Source: UBA2031 sp037189985 (lineage in GTDB: Bacteria > Pseudomonadota > Gammaproteobacteria > Pseudomonadales > Moraxellaceae). Taken from it: DNA of 64,000 bases. Numbering within the stretch: position 1 is the stretch's first letter; every line of letters begins with the position of its first letter. The translations under genes were made by a program, and so were the position numbers. The notes beneath the pieces were generated by a model, which saw only the letters and a list, made by a program, of their open reading frames with translations, was not told where the DNA came from and ran no database searches. Of the stretch, positions 19,364-28,588 are shown one piece after another. The stretch is taken from positions 1-64,000 of the forward strand of contig JBBCJX010000014.1 in NCBI GenBank assembly GCA_037189985.1, read 5' to 3'.

Positions 19364-21252
19364 AAATGGCGGGCGATCCCGGTGTGAGGTCGCGCCGGAT
19401 GATGCAGGCACTGGCCTTGCTGGCCCTCCTGGCCAGCAGCGGCTGCGAAAGCGACAAGCCTGCTGTCACGCCACCGGCCGCACTGGATGCCGTTTTCCTG
19501 AGCGTGGCTGATGTCGAACGCATACTCGCGCAAGGCATCAACGAGGCGAATGCGCAAAACGTGCAAGCCACCTTTGCCGTCAGCGATCGCCTCGGCAATG
19601 TGCTCGCGGTTTACCAGATGCCGGGAGCCGGCGCGACCGTGGACATCGTCAGCGGACTCAGTGTCAGTGGTGGCCTGGATGGCGTGGCCGGCATCATTCC
19701 CAGCACCGCTGCCGCCATCAGCAAGGCCATCACCGGCGCTTATCTTTCATCCTCCGGCAATGCATTTTCCACACGCACGGCCAGCCAGATCATCCAGCGC
19801 AATTTCAATCCGGGCGAAGCCAACCAGCCCAGTGGCCCGTTGTATGGCGTGCAGTTCAGCCAGCTGCCCTGCTCAGACCTCGTCAACCGCATGGCGGATG
19901 GCGACATCGGCCCCAAGCATGCGCCACTGGGGCTGGCCGGTGATCCGGGTGGACTGCCGCTCTACAAGGACGGTGTCGTGGTGGGCGGTATCGGCGTGAT
20001 GGCCGACGGCATTTACGGCATCGATCTTTTCATCAGCAATATCGACAACGATGTGGACGAACTCATCGCCGTGGCCGCAAGTACCGGCTACAGCGCACCC
20101 GCCGACGTTCGTGCCAACCGCATCACCGCTGATGGCCGCAGCTTCCGCTATATCGACTCCGAGCGCCTGCGCAGCAATCCGACCAGCGCCACACCCGCCC
20201 TGCTGCTGCCAGCCAACCTCGTTGCAGTGCCTGGCTACAGCGGCAATGCCATTCGTGCGGGCATGCGCATGGGCATCACCGGCTCCGGCGTGGAGCCCGA
20301 TCCCGCTTCCGGTGCCTGGGTACTGACGGACGCGGCCGGCACCAACCGCTTCCCCGCACGTGACAGCACTCTCCCTGTTGCCGGACCGAATGACGGACTG
20401 GAGCAGGCCGAAGTGGAACAACTTCTGGCCAGCGCACTGGGTGTGGCCAATCAGGCACGTGCGCAGATACGCCGGCCACTGGGCTCTTCCGCGCAGGTCA
20501 GCATCACGGTGGTTGATGCTGCCGGCGAAGTGCTCGGCCTCGTGCGTACGCCGGACGCTCCGCTCTTCGGTCTGGATGTGGCGCTGCAAAAAGCCCGCAG
20601 CGCGAATTTTTTTTCCACGGCCAATGCCGGCGCCCAACTGGGCACGCTGCCGCCCGCGGCCTATCTCTCCGGCCCACCTTCGGCCATTGCCGATTACGTG
20701 AGCAATGCCCGCAGTTTTTTTGACAACCCGCAGCTCCTGGCCGACGGTACTGCATTCACGCCGCGCGCCATCGGCAACATCCACCGCCCCACGTTTCCCG
20801 ATGGCCCCGTGCCTTCGCCCAACGGACCTTTTTCCAAACCGCTCGCCGAATGGAGCCCCTTCAATGTCGGCCTGCAACTGGATCTGGTTTTCAACCAGCT
20901 GGTGGCCAGCGTGGGCGGCTCGCTCGCTGTCGGCTGCACCGGCCTGCCGGCCATCCGTAACGGCATACAGATATTCCCGGGCGCCGTGCCGCTCTATCGC
21001 GGCACACAACTCATTGGCGCCATGGGTGTCTCCGGTGACGGCGTGGACCAGGACGACATGATCGCGTTGCTGGGAACAGCCCGCGCACAAGACATATTGC
21101 GCGCCAGTGGCAGCCTCAATCCGCCCGGCAATGCGCCGGCAAGCATGCGCGCCGACACGCTGAAACCCATGGGAACGCGCCTGCGTTATGCGCAGTGCCC
21201 TCCCGCCCCCTTCAATGGCAGTACCCAGCAAAATGTCTGCGCCGGCCTTTGA
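19360..21252 (+). CDS. Lipoprotein with two HbpS/GlcG-type domains
   Basis: A 630-residue exported protein. The N-terminus has a basic stretch, a hydrophobic core and a lipobox-like SSGC with Cys29. Two copies of the heme-binding HbpS/GlcG (DUF336) fold follow: roughly residues 45-245 (ATFAVSDRLGNVLAVYQMP) and 345-600 (ISITVVDAAGEVLGLVRTP). Both keep the Gly-rich GGIGVMADG or GAMGVSGDG segment near their ends. In Streptomyces HbpS binds heme and iron. Here the context of multiheme cytochromes suggests heme binding or an envelope scaffold; this is inference. It overlaps the preceding gene by four bases and the next by twenty. Confidence 0.75.
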   Translation: MKMAGDPGVRSRRMMQALALLALLASSGCESDKPAVTPPAALDAVFLSVADVERILAQGINEANAQNVQATFAVSDRLGNVLAVYQMPGAGATVDIVSGLSVSGGLDGVAGIIPSTAAAISKAITGAYLSSSGNAFSTRTASQIIQRNFNPGEANQPSGPLYGVQFSQLPCSDLVNRMADGDIGPKHAPLGLAGDPGGLPLYKDGVVVGGIGVMADGIYGIDLFISNIDNDVDELIAVAASTGYSAPADVRANRITADGRSFRYIDSERLRSNPTSATPALLLPANLVAVPGYSGNAIRAGMRMGITGSGVEPDPASGAWVLTDAAGTNRFPARDSTLPVAGPNDGLEQAEVEQLLASALGVANQARAQIRRPLGSSAQVSITVVDAAGEVLGLVRTPDAPLFGLDVALQKARSANFFSTANAGAQLGTLPPAAYLSGPPSAIADYVSNARSFFDNPQLLADGTAFTPRAIGNIHRPTFPDGPVPSPNGPFSKPLAEWSPFNVGLQLDLVFNQLVASVGGSLAVGCTGLPAIRNGIQIFPGAVPLYRGTQLIGAMGVSGDGVDQDDMIALLGTARAQDILRASGSLNPPGNAPASMRADTLKPMGTRLRYAQCPPAPFNGSTQQNVCAGL

Positions 21253-23332
21253 TTTTCGCCGCAAGCATGTGGCCGGCCTGCTGCTGGCCGCCATGCCGTG
21301 GCTGTTGCCGGGCATGGCACAAGGTGATGCGACAGACCCCGCCTCTGTATCTGAACTTGCTGCAAAACCTGAACACTTCGAGTTGCAGGTGCTGATAACC
21401 CTCGTTGCCATTCGGGAAGCACCACGTGCCGATGCACGTGTGCTGGCCACACTGGCCCGTGGCCAGGTGGTGCGTGCCGATCAGCGCTCCGGCAACTGGT
21501 TCCGGGTGACCCTGACGGGCGGTGACAGCAGCAGCGGATGGCTGCTGATGGAAGCCGGTGAGCAAGGGCGCATGACGCTCTCGGCCACTCCCACCGATGC
21601 TGCTGTTCTGCCACTGCTGCTGGACGGCAGCGGCGAGCCCGCAAGAACAGCAGACGACATCCATCGCCACGCCATCAGCAGCCACCGCATCGCGATTGCG
21701 CCTGCACTGGAAAATCCGGATCAGGTCCCACCGCCACAGGCCAGCCTGCCCCGCGAATCCCTGCCGGTGCCGGACCGCTGGCGCATCATGCAGGCGCTGG
21801 ATTTCAAGTTCCCGCTTTACGACCCCTACAACCAGAACGTGCTCAAGGCCGACCTGCCCATTGCACCGTCTTTTGCACCGGAATGGTTTTTCGGATTGGG
21901 CCTGGTCTCCGACACCACTTTTGAAATGCGCCGCCTGCCCACGCCAATCGCGCCGCAAACCTCCAACCAGCCGGGAGCCACCGACATCTTCGGTGGTGGC
22001 GACCAGTCCACGCTGGTGGAAAACGTCATCCTCAATCTGGCGCTGATCAAGGGCAACACCACGTTCAAGCCGCCCGACTACGAAATCCGTTTCGTGCCCG
22101 TGTTCAACCACAACCGCTCGCGCGTGGAAGAGGAGCGTGCGCTGCGTATCGATCCGCGCACGGGCCTCAGCCGCACCGACAATTTCGTGGGCGTGCAGGA
22201 GCTGTTCTTCGACAAGCACCTGCGCAATGTCTCGGACCGCTACGACTTCGACAGCCTGCGCATCGGCATACAGCCCATGCAGGCCGATTTCCGCGGCTTC
22301 CTCTTCCAGGACAATGCACTGGGCATACGGCTGTTCGGCACACGCGACAACAACCTCTGGCAATACAACCTGGGCTGGATGCGCCGTCTGGAAAAAGACA
22401 CCAACAGCGGCCTCAATGACTTGAGCCAGCGCCCACGCGACGACGACGTGTTCTTCTTCAACGTCTATCGCCAGGACTTCCCACGCTTCGGCTTCACCAG
22501 CCAGCTGGCGCTGCTGCACAACCGCAACCGCGAAGATGCGCCGGACTACTACGACGACAACGGTTTTCTCGTGCGCCCCGCCATTCTCGGCGACATGCGT
22601 CCGCACGATTACGAAGTGACCTATCTCGGCTACAACGGTGACGGCCACTTCGGCCGCTACAACCTGACCACCTCGGCCTGGCTGGCACTGGGCCGGGACG
22701 AGCGCAGCCCGCTCGCGCAAAAGGCACAGGACATCCAGGCTTTCATGGTCGCCAGCGAGCTTTCCCACGACTTCAGCTGGATACGCCTGCGCGGCAACTT
22801 CCTTTATGCCTCCGGCGACAAGGACCCGTTCAACGGCACGGCCGGCGGCTTCGATGCCATCCTGGAAAATCCGCAATTCGCCGGTGCCGATACCAGCTTC
22901 TTCATCCGCCAAGCCGTGCCGCTGGTAGGTGGTGGTGGCGTTGCACTCTCCGGGCGCAACGGCCTCTTGCCATCACTGCGCTCCTCCAAGGACAAGGGCC
23001 AATCCAATTTCGTGAATCCGGGGTTGCTGCTGCTGGGCATGGGCGCGGATTTCGACCTGCTGCCCACGCTGCGCCTCCTGGGGAATGTCTCGAAACTGCA
23101 CTTCAACGAAACCGAAGTGCTGGGCGTATTGCGCAACCAGGCTCCGCCCTCGCGTGATCTTGGCACCGACATTTCTGCCGGCATCCAGTTCCGGCCCCTG
23201 TACTCACAGAACATCGTGATCACCGGTTCCCTTGCCGCGCTCTTGCCCGGCAAGGGGCTGCGCCAGCTCTATGCCGACCGCGAATCGATTCCACTCTATT
23301 CCGCCCTTTTCAACGTGATTCTGGCTTTCTGA
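21233..23332 (+). CDS. Outer-membrane beta-barrel protein with N-terminal SH3-like domain
   Basis: A 699-residue protein. A signal peptide (residues about 1-31) is followed by a bacterial SH3-like domain near 45-115 (VAIREAPRADARVLATLARG, NWFRVTL, GWLLMEAG). From about residue 180 to the C-terminus the protein alternates short amphipathic strands with acidic turns and ends in ILAF, an outer-membrane-type C-terminal aromatic. I read this as a porin-like barrel. In a cytochrome operon it could sheath hemes through the outer membrane, as porin-cytochrome complexes do, but homology to MtrB is not visible. The start at 21233 is preferred over 21188. Confidence 0.7.
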   Translation: MSAPAFDFRRKHVAGLLLAAMPWLLPGMAQGDATDPASVSELAAKPEHFELQVLITLVAIREAPRADARVLATLARGQVVRADQRSGNWFRVTLTGGDSSSGWLLMEAGEQGRMTLSATPTDAAVLPLLLDGSGEPARTADDIHRHAISSHRIAIAPALENPDQVPPPQASLPRESLPVPDRWRIMQALDFKFPLYDPYNQNVLKADLPIAPSFAPEWFFGLGLVSDTTFEMRRLPTPIAPQTSNQPGATDIFGGGDQSTLVENVILNLALIKGNTTFKPPDYEIRFVPVFNHNRSRVEEERALRIDPRTGLSRTDNFVGVQELFFDKHLRNVSDRYDFDSLRIGIQPMQADFRGFLFQDNALGIRLFGTRDNNLWQYNLGWMRRLEKDTNSGLNDLSQRPRDDDVFFFNVYRQDFPRFGFTSQLALLHNRNREDAPDYYDDNGFLVRPAILGDMRPHDYEVTYLGYNGDGHFGRYNLTTSAWLALGRDERSPLAQKAQDIQAFMVASELSHDFSWIRLRGNFLYASGDKDPFNGTAGGFDAILENPQFAGADTSFFIRQAVPLVGGGGVALSGRNGLLPSLRSSKDKGQSNFVNPGLLLLGMGADFDLLPTLRLLGNVSKLHFNETEVLGVLRNQAPPSRDLGTDISAGIQFRPLYSQNIVITGSLAALLPGKGLRQLYADRESIPLYSALFNVILAF

Positions 23333-23334
23333 CC

Positions 23335-26300
23335 ATGATGCATCGCCGCTACCTGAACATGCTGTTGCTGACACTGCTGGTGGTACTGCTAGGCGGTGCG
23401 GGAACGGCTGTCGTGCAGGCCTCCGGCGGCAGCGGCAAAACCACGGGAAGCTGGCTGGACCGTTTCTTCGGCTCCGCCAGCGAGCAGCAGCAACTGGATG
23501 CCGCCCAGAAACGCGACAACATGCGTCGCCACTACGTAATGGCACCGCCGGCGCCGCTCACGCAAACCGAGGCAGACGCCCTGCAGAAAACCGATGGCTG
23601 CATGAGCTGCCACCTCGCCACCGACAGCCACACCATGCACGCCAACCCCGCCGTCGTGCTGGGCTGCACGGATTGTCACGGCGGCAACGCCAGCATCACG
23701 CGCCCGCTGAATGCCAACTACAAGGGCAGCGGTCACGCGGCTTATCGTGATGCCATGGATGCTGCGCACATCATTCCGCGCAACGAAAAATTCTGGCGCT
23801 ATCCCTCTTCCGCCAGTCCGGAAGCGTCCTACACCAAACTCAATGAAGAGCACCCCGCCTTCATCCGCTTCATGAACCCTGGCGACCTGCGTGTCGCCCG
23901 TGATGCCTGCGGCGCCTGCCATCTGGAAATCATCCAGGCCTCCGAGCGCAGCCTCATGGCAACCTCAGCCATGCTCTGGGGCGGTGCGGCCTACAACAAC
24001 GGCATCCTGCCCTACAAACGCTATATCGTCGGTGAGGCCTACACAGCCGACAGCCAGCCTGCGGAACTCGTTTCGCCACTGCCACCGACGCCACTGATGA
24101 CGGAGAAAGGCATATTGCCGCGCCTTGCGCCGCTGCCCGCCTGGGAAACAGCCCCGCCTGCCGATGTCTTCCGCGTCTTCGAAAGCGGCGGACGTGTCAT
24201 CAATAGCCAGTTCCCGGAAGTGGGCCTGCCCAATGTCACCGGCCTCCTGCAACGGCTGGACGAGCCCGGCCGCCCCGACATCAAGCAGTCCAACCGTGGA
24301 CCCGGCACCGGCAGCCGCATTGCCGTGCCGCTGATCAACGTCACCAAGACACGCCTCAACGACCCGCATCTCTGGTTCCTCGGCACCAACGAACAGCCCG
24401 GCGATTACCGCTCCTCCGGCTGCACCGCCTGCCACACGGTCTATGCCAACGACCGCGACCCCAAACACAGCAGCCTTTATGCCTATGCCGGCAGCAGCGG
24501 CGAAACGCAGACCGTGGACCCGACAATTCCGAAAGGAGAACCGGGCCATCCCATCAAGCACCAGTTCACCCGCGCGATTCCATCCTCGCAGTGCATGACC
24601 TGCCACATGCACCAGCCCAACATCTTCGTGAACAGCTTCTACGGCTACACGATGTGGGACTACGAATCCGACGCGCCGCATATGTGGCCGGAAAAGCAGA
24701 AATACCCCACGGATGCCGAAGCCCGGAAAATCCTGGACCGCAACCCGGAAGAAGCCGCTATACGCGGCAAGTGGAGCGACCCCGAATTCCTCAAGGAAGT
24801 CTCCTCGCTGAATCCGAAACTGAAAGACACGCAGTTCGCCGACTACCATGGCCACGGCTGGAATTTCCGCGCCGTCTTCAAGCGCAACCGCAAGGGTGCC
24901 CTGCTGGACAAGCAGAACAACATCGTGGCGGATGACGATCCGGACAAGTTCAAGAAAGCCGTGCACCTCTCTTCCATCCACATGGATGTCGGCATGCAGT
25001 GCGTGGACTGCCACTTCGCGCAGGACATGCACGGCAACGGCCACATCTACGGCGAGGTAGCCGCTGCGATCGAGATCGATTGTGTCGACTGCCACGGCTC
25101 GGCCACCAAGTACCCCACGCTGTTCACCAGCGGCCCTGCTGCCAAACCGGGCGGCACTGATCTTTCGCTCTTGCGCACACAGGATGGCCGTAAGCGTTTT
25201 GAATGGCGCGACGGCAAACTCTTCCAGCGCGCCGCCACCGACCCCGCCAAGGAATGGGAAGTCTCGCTGGTGAAGGATGCGGTGAACCCGCAAAGCCCGC
25301 ACTACAACGCAACAGCGGCACGCGCCAAGCTCATGGCCGCCGGTGAGGCCGGACGCAATGGCGAATGGGGCCCCGGTGTGACGGAGCTGGCGCACGACAA
25401 CGAAAAAATGACCTGCTACACCTGCCACACCTCGTGGACCACCAGCTGTTCTGGCTGCCACCTGCCCATACAGGCCAACTGGAAAACCGAACGCCATCAT
25501 TACGAAGGCGGCGAAACACGCAACTACGCCACCTACAACCCTCAGGTGGTGCGTGACGACGTGTTCCAGCTCGGCATACACGGCAAGGTGAAGGGATCAC
25601 GCATTGCTCCCGTGCGTTCCAGCTCGGCGCTTATCCTGTCGTCCACCAACAGCAACCGCGAGCGCATCTACATCCAGCAGGCACCGGTTGCCGCCAGCGG
25701 TTTCTCCTCGCAGGCTTTCGCGCCTCACTTCGCGCACACCGAGCGCAAGGAAGAAACCAAGACCTGCTCGGACTGCCATGTCTCCAAGAACAACGACAAC
25801 AACGCCATCATGGCGCAGCTGCTACTGCAGGGAACCAATTTCGTGAACTTCGTCGGCTTCCATGCCTGGCTGGGAGAAAGCCGCCACGTGGAAGCCGTGC
25901 AGGTCACGGAGTGGGACGAGCCGCAGGCCGTCATCGGCAGCTATCTGCAGAAATATGCCTATCCCGACTGGTTCAAGACGCACTCGAGCAAGCAGCAGGA
26001 ATTGCAGTTCGCGCACAACCACCGCAGCCGTGGCGAAGTGGGCTGCCTGCAGTTGCGCGGCGAATACCTGTTTGCCGCTGAAGGCAAAGGCGGCATGCGT
26101 GTTTACGATGTGGCCAGCATTGCCAACAAGGGCATCGCCCAGCGCATCATCACCGCGCCCTACTCACCGCTGGGGCAACAGAACCTGATCGGCTCGGCTG
26201 ATGCCAGCTGCGTGGCGTTACCCACCAACCAGCCCATCGCTCCCCTGCGCAACCAGGGCGACCTCATGCGTGTCACCAACGAGGAGCAGCCTTTCCACCC

Positions 26301-27207
26301 GATCTACAACTACGTTGCCATCACCGACCGCAAGGAAGGGCTCATCCTCACCGACGTGAACACACTGGCCGACGGCAATGCGCGCAACAACCATCTGAAG
26401 CGCGCCGTCACCTGGAATCCGGACGGCATCCTGGATGACGCCCGTCACATCACGCTGGGCGGACACTTCGCCTATGTCGCTGCCAAGGCCGGGCTGGTCA
26501 TCGTGGACCTGGACAAACCCACGTCACCGAAACTGGTCACCGTATTGCCGCTGGAAGATGTGCGTGCCACCGCCCTCCAGTTCCGCTACCTCTTCGTTAC
26601 CAGCAAGACCGGCCTGCAGGTAGTGGACGTGACGGAAGTGCGCAAGCCTAGACTCCTGCCGCGCCACATCGCTCTCAAGGATGCGCGGCGCGTTTATGTC
26701 GCACGCACCTATGCCTATGTCGCCGCCGGTGCCGACGGCCTTGTCATCGTGGACGTGGAAAAACCTGAAGCGCTCGCGATACACGATCGCTTCACGGACA
26801 ACGGCGCGCTAAACGACACGCAGGACGTGATTGTGGGCAGCACCAATGCCTCGCTCTTTGCCTATGTGGCTGACGGCAAGAACGGCCTCAAGGTGCTGCA
26901 ACTGACCTCACCGGATTCCCAGCCGCGCTTCTACGGCTTCTCGCCGGAGCCCAAACCGCAGGTCATTGCAAAACGGCGCACCGCATCGCCAGCACTTTCT
27001 CTGGCCAAGGGCCTGGACCGCGACCGCGCCGTGGACGAAACCGGCGGCCAGATCGCCGTGTTCGGGCGCATAGGCTCACGCCCCTTCAATCAGGCAGAAA
27101 TGGAAAAGCTCTACCGGCGCGAAGACGGATCACTCTGGACCGTCAGCGATGAAACCTCGGCCTCGGGCTTCAAGGCCCGGCCCCCGGCATCAAAAGGCAA
27201 GCGATGA
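23335..27207 (+). CDS. Large decaheme cytochrome c with LVIVD-type beta-propeller repeats
   Basis: A 1290-residue exported protein. The signal peptide or anchor spans residues about 8-30. Ten CXXCH sites follow over residues 89 to about 810: CMSCH, CTDCH, CGACH, CTACH, CMTCH, CVDCH twice, CYTCH, CSGCH and CSDCH. From about residue 890 to 1210 the chain carries LVIVD-type repeats (for example AGLVIVDLDKP, TGLQVVDVTE, DGLVIVDVEKP), which form a beta-propeller in secreted proteins. No CXXCK or P460-type motif is visible, so nitrite reductase or hydroxylamine oxidoreductase activity is not indicated. It starts two bases after the barrel gene and overlaps the next gene as ATGA. Confidence 0.85.
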   Translation: MMHRRYLNMLLLTLLVVLLGGAGTAVVQASGGSGKTTGSWLDRFFGSASEQQQLDAAQKRDNMRRHYVMAPPAPLTQTEADALQKTDGCMSCHLATDSHTMHANPAVVLGCTDCHGGNASITRPLNANYKGSGHAAYRDAMDAAHIIPRNEKFWRYPSSASPEASYTKLNEEHPAFIRFMNPGDLRVARDACGACHLEIIQASERSLMATSAMLWGGAAYNNGILPYKRYIVGEAYTADSQPAELVSPLPPTPLMTEKGILPRLAPLPAWETAPPADVFRVFESGGRVINSQFPEVGLPNVTGLLQRLDEPGRPDIKQSNRGPGTGSRIAVPLINVTKTRLNDPHLWFLGTNEQPGDYRSSGCTACHTVYANDRDPKHSSLYAYAGSSGETQTVDPTIPKGEPGHPIKHQFTRAIPSSQCMTCHMHQPNIFVNSFYGYTMWDYESDAPHMWPEKQKYPTDAEARKILDRNPEEAAIRGKWSDPEFLKEVSSLNPKLKDTQFADYHGHGWNFRAVFKRNRKGALLDKQNNIVADDDPDKFKKAVHLSSIHMDVGMQCVDCHFAQDMHGNGHIYGEVAAAIEIDCVDCHGSATKYPTLFTSGPAAKPGGTDLSLLRTQDGRKRFEWRDGKLFQRAATDPAKEWEVSLVKDAVNPQSPHYNATAARAKLMAAGEAGRNGEWGPGVTELAHDNEKMTCYTCHTSWTTSCSGCHLPIQANWKTERHHYEGGETRNYATYNPQVVRDDVFQLGIHGKVKGSRIAPVRSSSALILSSTNSNRERIYIQQAPVAASGFSSQAFAPHFAHTERKEETKTCSDCHVSKNNDNNAIMAQLLLQGTNFVNFVGFHAWLGESRHVEAVQVTEWDEPQAVIGSYLQKYAYPDWFKTHSSKQQELQFAHNHRSRGEVGCLQLRGEYLFAAEGKGGMRVYDVASIANKGIAQRIITAPYSPLGQQNLIGSADASCVALPTNQPIAPLRNQGDLMRVTNEEQPFHPIYNYVAITDRKEGLILTDVNTLADGNARNNHLKRAVTWNPDGILDDARHITLGGHFAYVAAKAGLVIVDLDKPTSPKLVTVLPLEDVRATALQFRYLFVTSKTGLQVVDVTEVRKPRLLPRHIALKDARRVYVARTYAYVAAGADGLVIVDVEKPEALAIHDRFTDNGALNDTQDVIVGSTNASLFAYVADGKNGLKVLQLTSPDSQPRFYGFSPEPKPQVIAKRRTASPALSLAKGLDRDRAVDETGGQIAVFGRIGSRPFNQAEMEKLYRREDGSLWTVSDETSASGFKARPPASKGKR

Positions 27208-28583
27208 AATCCACCGACATGCGGCATCGACATTTCCTGTGGCGGCTCTGGCCGCTCATGGCCAGCCTGTTTCTTGCGACCGGCCTGCACGCCGCCACAC
27301 TGCCGCAGGACTCGCCCCACCAGACCGTCGGCGTGGTGAACTGTGCTTCCAGCATGTGCCACGGTGCCTCCGCACCCTGGCAGAACTCGCACATCCTGCA
27401 GAACGAATATTCCACCTGGCTACGCTTCGACAAGCACGCCAATGCCTACAACCTGCTGCTGAACGAAGACTCGAAACGCATTGCCAAGAACATGGGGCTG
27501 GCCAAACCGGCGCACGAAGAAAAAATCTGCCTGGACTGCCACACCCACAATCCGCCGGAAAACCGGCGCGGCGAACGCTTTTCATTGAGCGAGGGCGTTT
27601 CCTGCGAAGCCTGCCATGGCCCCGCCTCGCAATGGATAAAAAGCCATGTGGAAGCCGGCGCCACACATGCGAAGAACATACAGAACGGCCTCTACCCCAC
27701 CAGCCGCCCCGTGGAGATGGCCAAGCTCTGCCTGTCCTGCCATTTCGGCAATGAAAAGAAGCTGGTCACGCACCGCATCATGGGCGCAGGGCATCCGCGC
27801 CTGGGCTTTGATCTGGAAACCTTCACGAATTTCCAGCCGCCGCATTACCGCATCGATGCCGACTGGAAAGAACGCAAGGGCGACTTTGACGGCGTGCGTC
27901 TCTGGGCCATCGGCCAGGCTGTTGCCGTGCAATCCCTGCTCAACACACTGACCGATCCGGTACAGGGCCGTGACGGCCTCTTCCCGGAACTGGTGCTCTT
28001 CGACTGCCACGCTTGCCATCACCCCATGTCCGAGAAGCGCTGGCAGCCGCGGCTGGATGTCGGCCCCGGCCGCATACGCCTGAACGATGCCAACCTGATC
28101 ATGCTGCGCAATATCGTGAAAGCCGTGAACCCTGCCGGCACCACCGCCATGAGCAGTCAGATACAACGGCTGCACCAGGCGATTGCCGGTGAAATCCGCG
28201 GCGCTGACCCACTGGCCGAAGCACGCAAGCTCAACCAGATCGTGGAACAGCAGATACGCTTTTTCGAGCAGCGCCATTTTGCCACCACCGACATTCAGAC
28301 CATTCTGCGCAATCTGGTCGATGAAGGACTGGCCGGCAGCTATACCGACTACGCCGGCGCCGAACAGGCCTTCATGGCCATTTCCGGCGTAGCAGGCTAT
28401 CTGCAGAAATCCGGTGGCGTGAGTGCGCCCATCGCCCGCCAGATCAACAGCCTGCTGGCCAGCATGCGCAAGACACTGGCACAGGACGAGAAATACCAGC
28501 CCGAGGCTTTCCGCAGTGACTTGCAGAAGCTGCGCCAGCTGATCAGCAGTGCCACCCCCTCACGCACCGTGAGCAGCAGGTGA
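27204..28583 (+). CDS. Pentaheme cytochrome c with one CX4CH site, c554-like
   Basis: A 459-residue periplasmic protein with a signal peptide ending near Ala30. It has five candidate heme sites: an unusual CX4CH (CASSMCH, residues 47-53), then CLDCH, CEACH, CLSCH and CHACH. The early SSMCHG and the GVSCEACHG spacing resemble the cytochrome c-554 family of multiheme proteins. A helical C-terminal half (about residues 290-450) lacks hemes. The CX4CH site may need a suitable heme lyase; a CcmF/G/H/I set lies opposite. The gene overlaps the preceding one by four bases. Confidence 0.82.
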   Translation: MKSTDMRHRHFLWRLWPLMASLFLATGLHAATLPQDSPHQTVGVVNCASSMCHGASAPWQNSHILQNEYSTWLRFDKHANAYNLLLNEDSKRIAKNMGLAKPAHEEKICLDCHTHNPPENRRGERFSLSEGVSCEACHGPASQWIKSHVEAGATHAKNIQNGLYPTSRPVEMAKLCLSCHFGNEKKLVTHRIMGAGHPRLGFDLETFTNFQPPHYRIDADWKERKGDFDGVRLWAIGQAVAVQSLLNTLTDPVQGRDGLFPELVLFDCHACHHPMSEKRWQPRLDVGPGRIRLNDANLIMLRNIVKAVNPAGTTAMSSQIQRLHQAIAGEIRGADPLAEARKLNQIVEQQIRFFEQRHFATTDIQTILRNLVDEGLAGSYTDYAGAEQAFMAISGVAGYLQKSGGVSAPIARQINSLLASMRKTLAQDEKYQPEAFRSDLQKLRQLISSATPSRTVSSR

Positions 28584-28588
28584 ACGCC

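Noticed and set aside
19873..25581. Long minus-strand open frames (over 500 codons) opposite the lipoprotein, barrel and decaheme genes
   Set aside because: They are shadows of GC-rich coding sequence; the plus-strand proteins have clear motifs and the antisense ones do not.
23335..28583. Nitrite reductase (NrfA) or hydroxylamine oxidoreductase identity for the multiheme proteins
   Set aside because: No CXXCK motif and no P460-type cross-linking Tyr context is visible; the heme spacing and the LVIVD tail do not fit.
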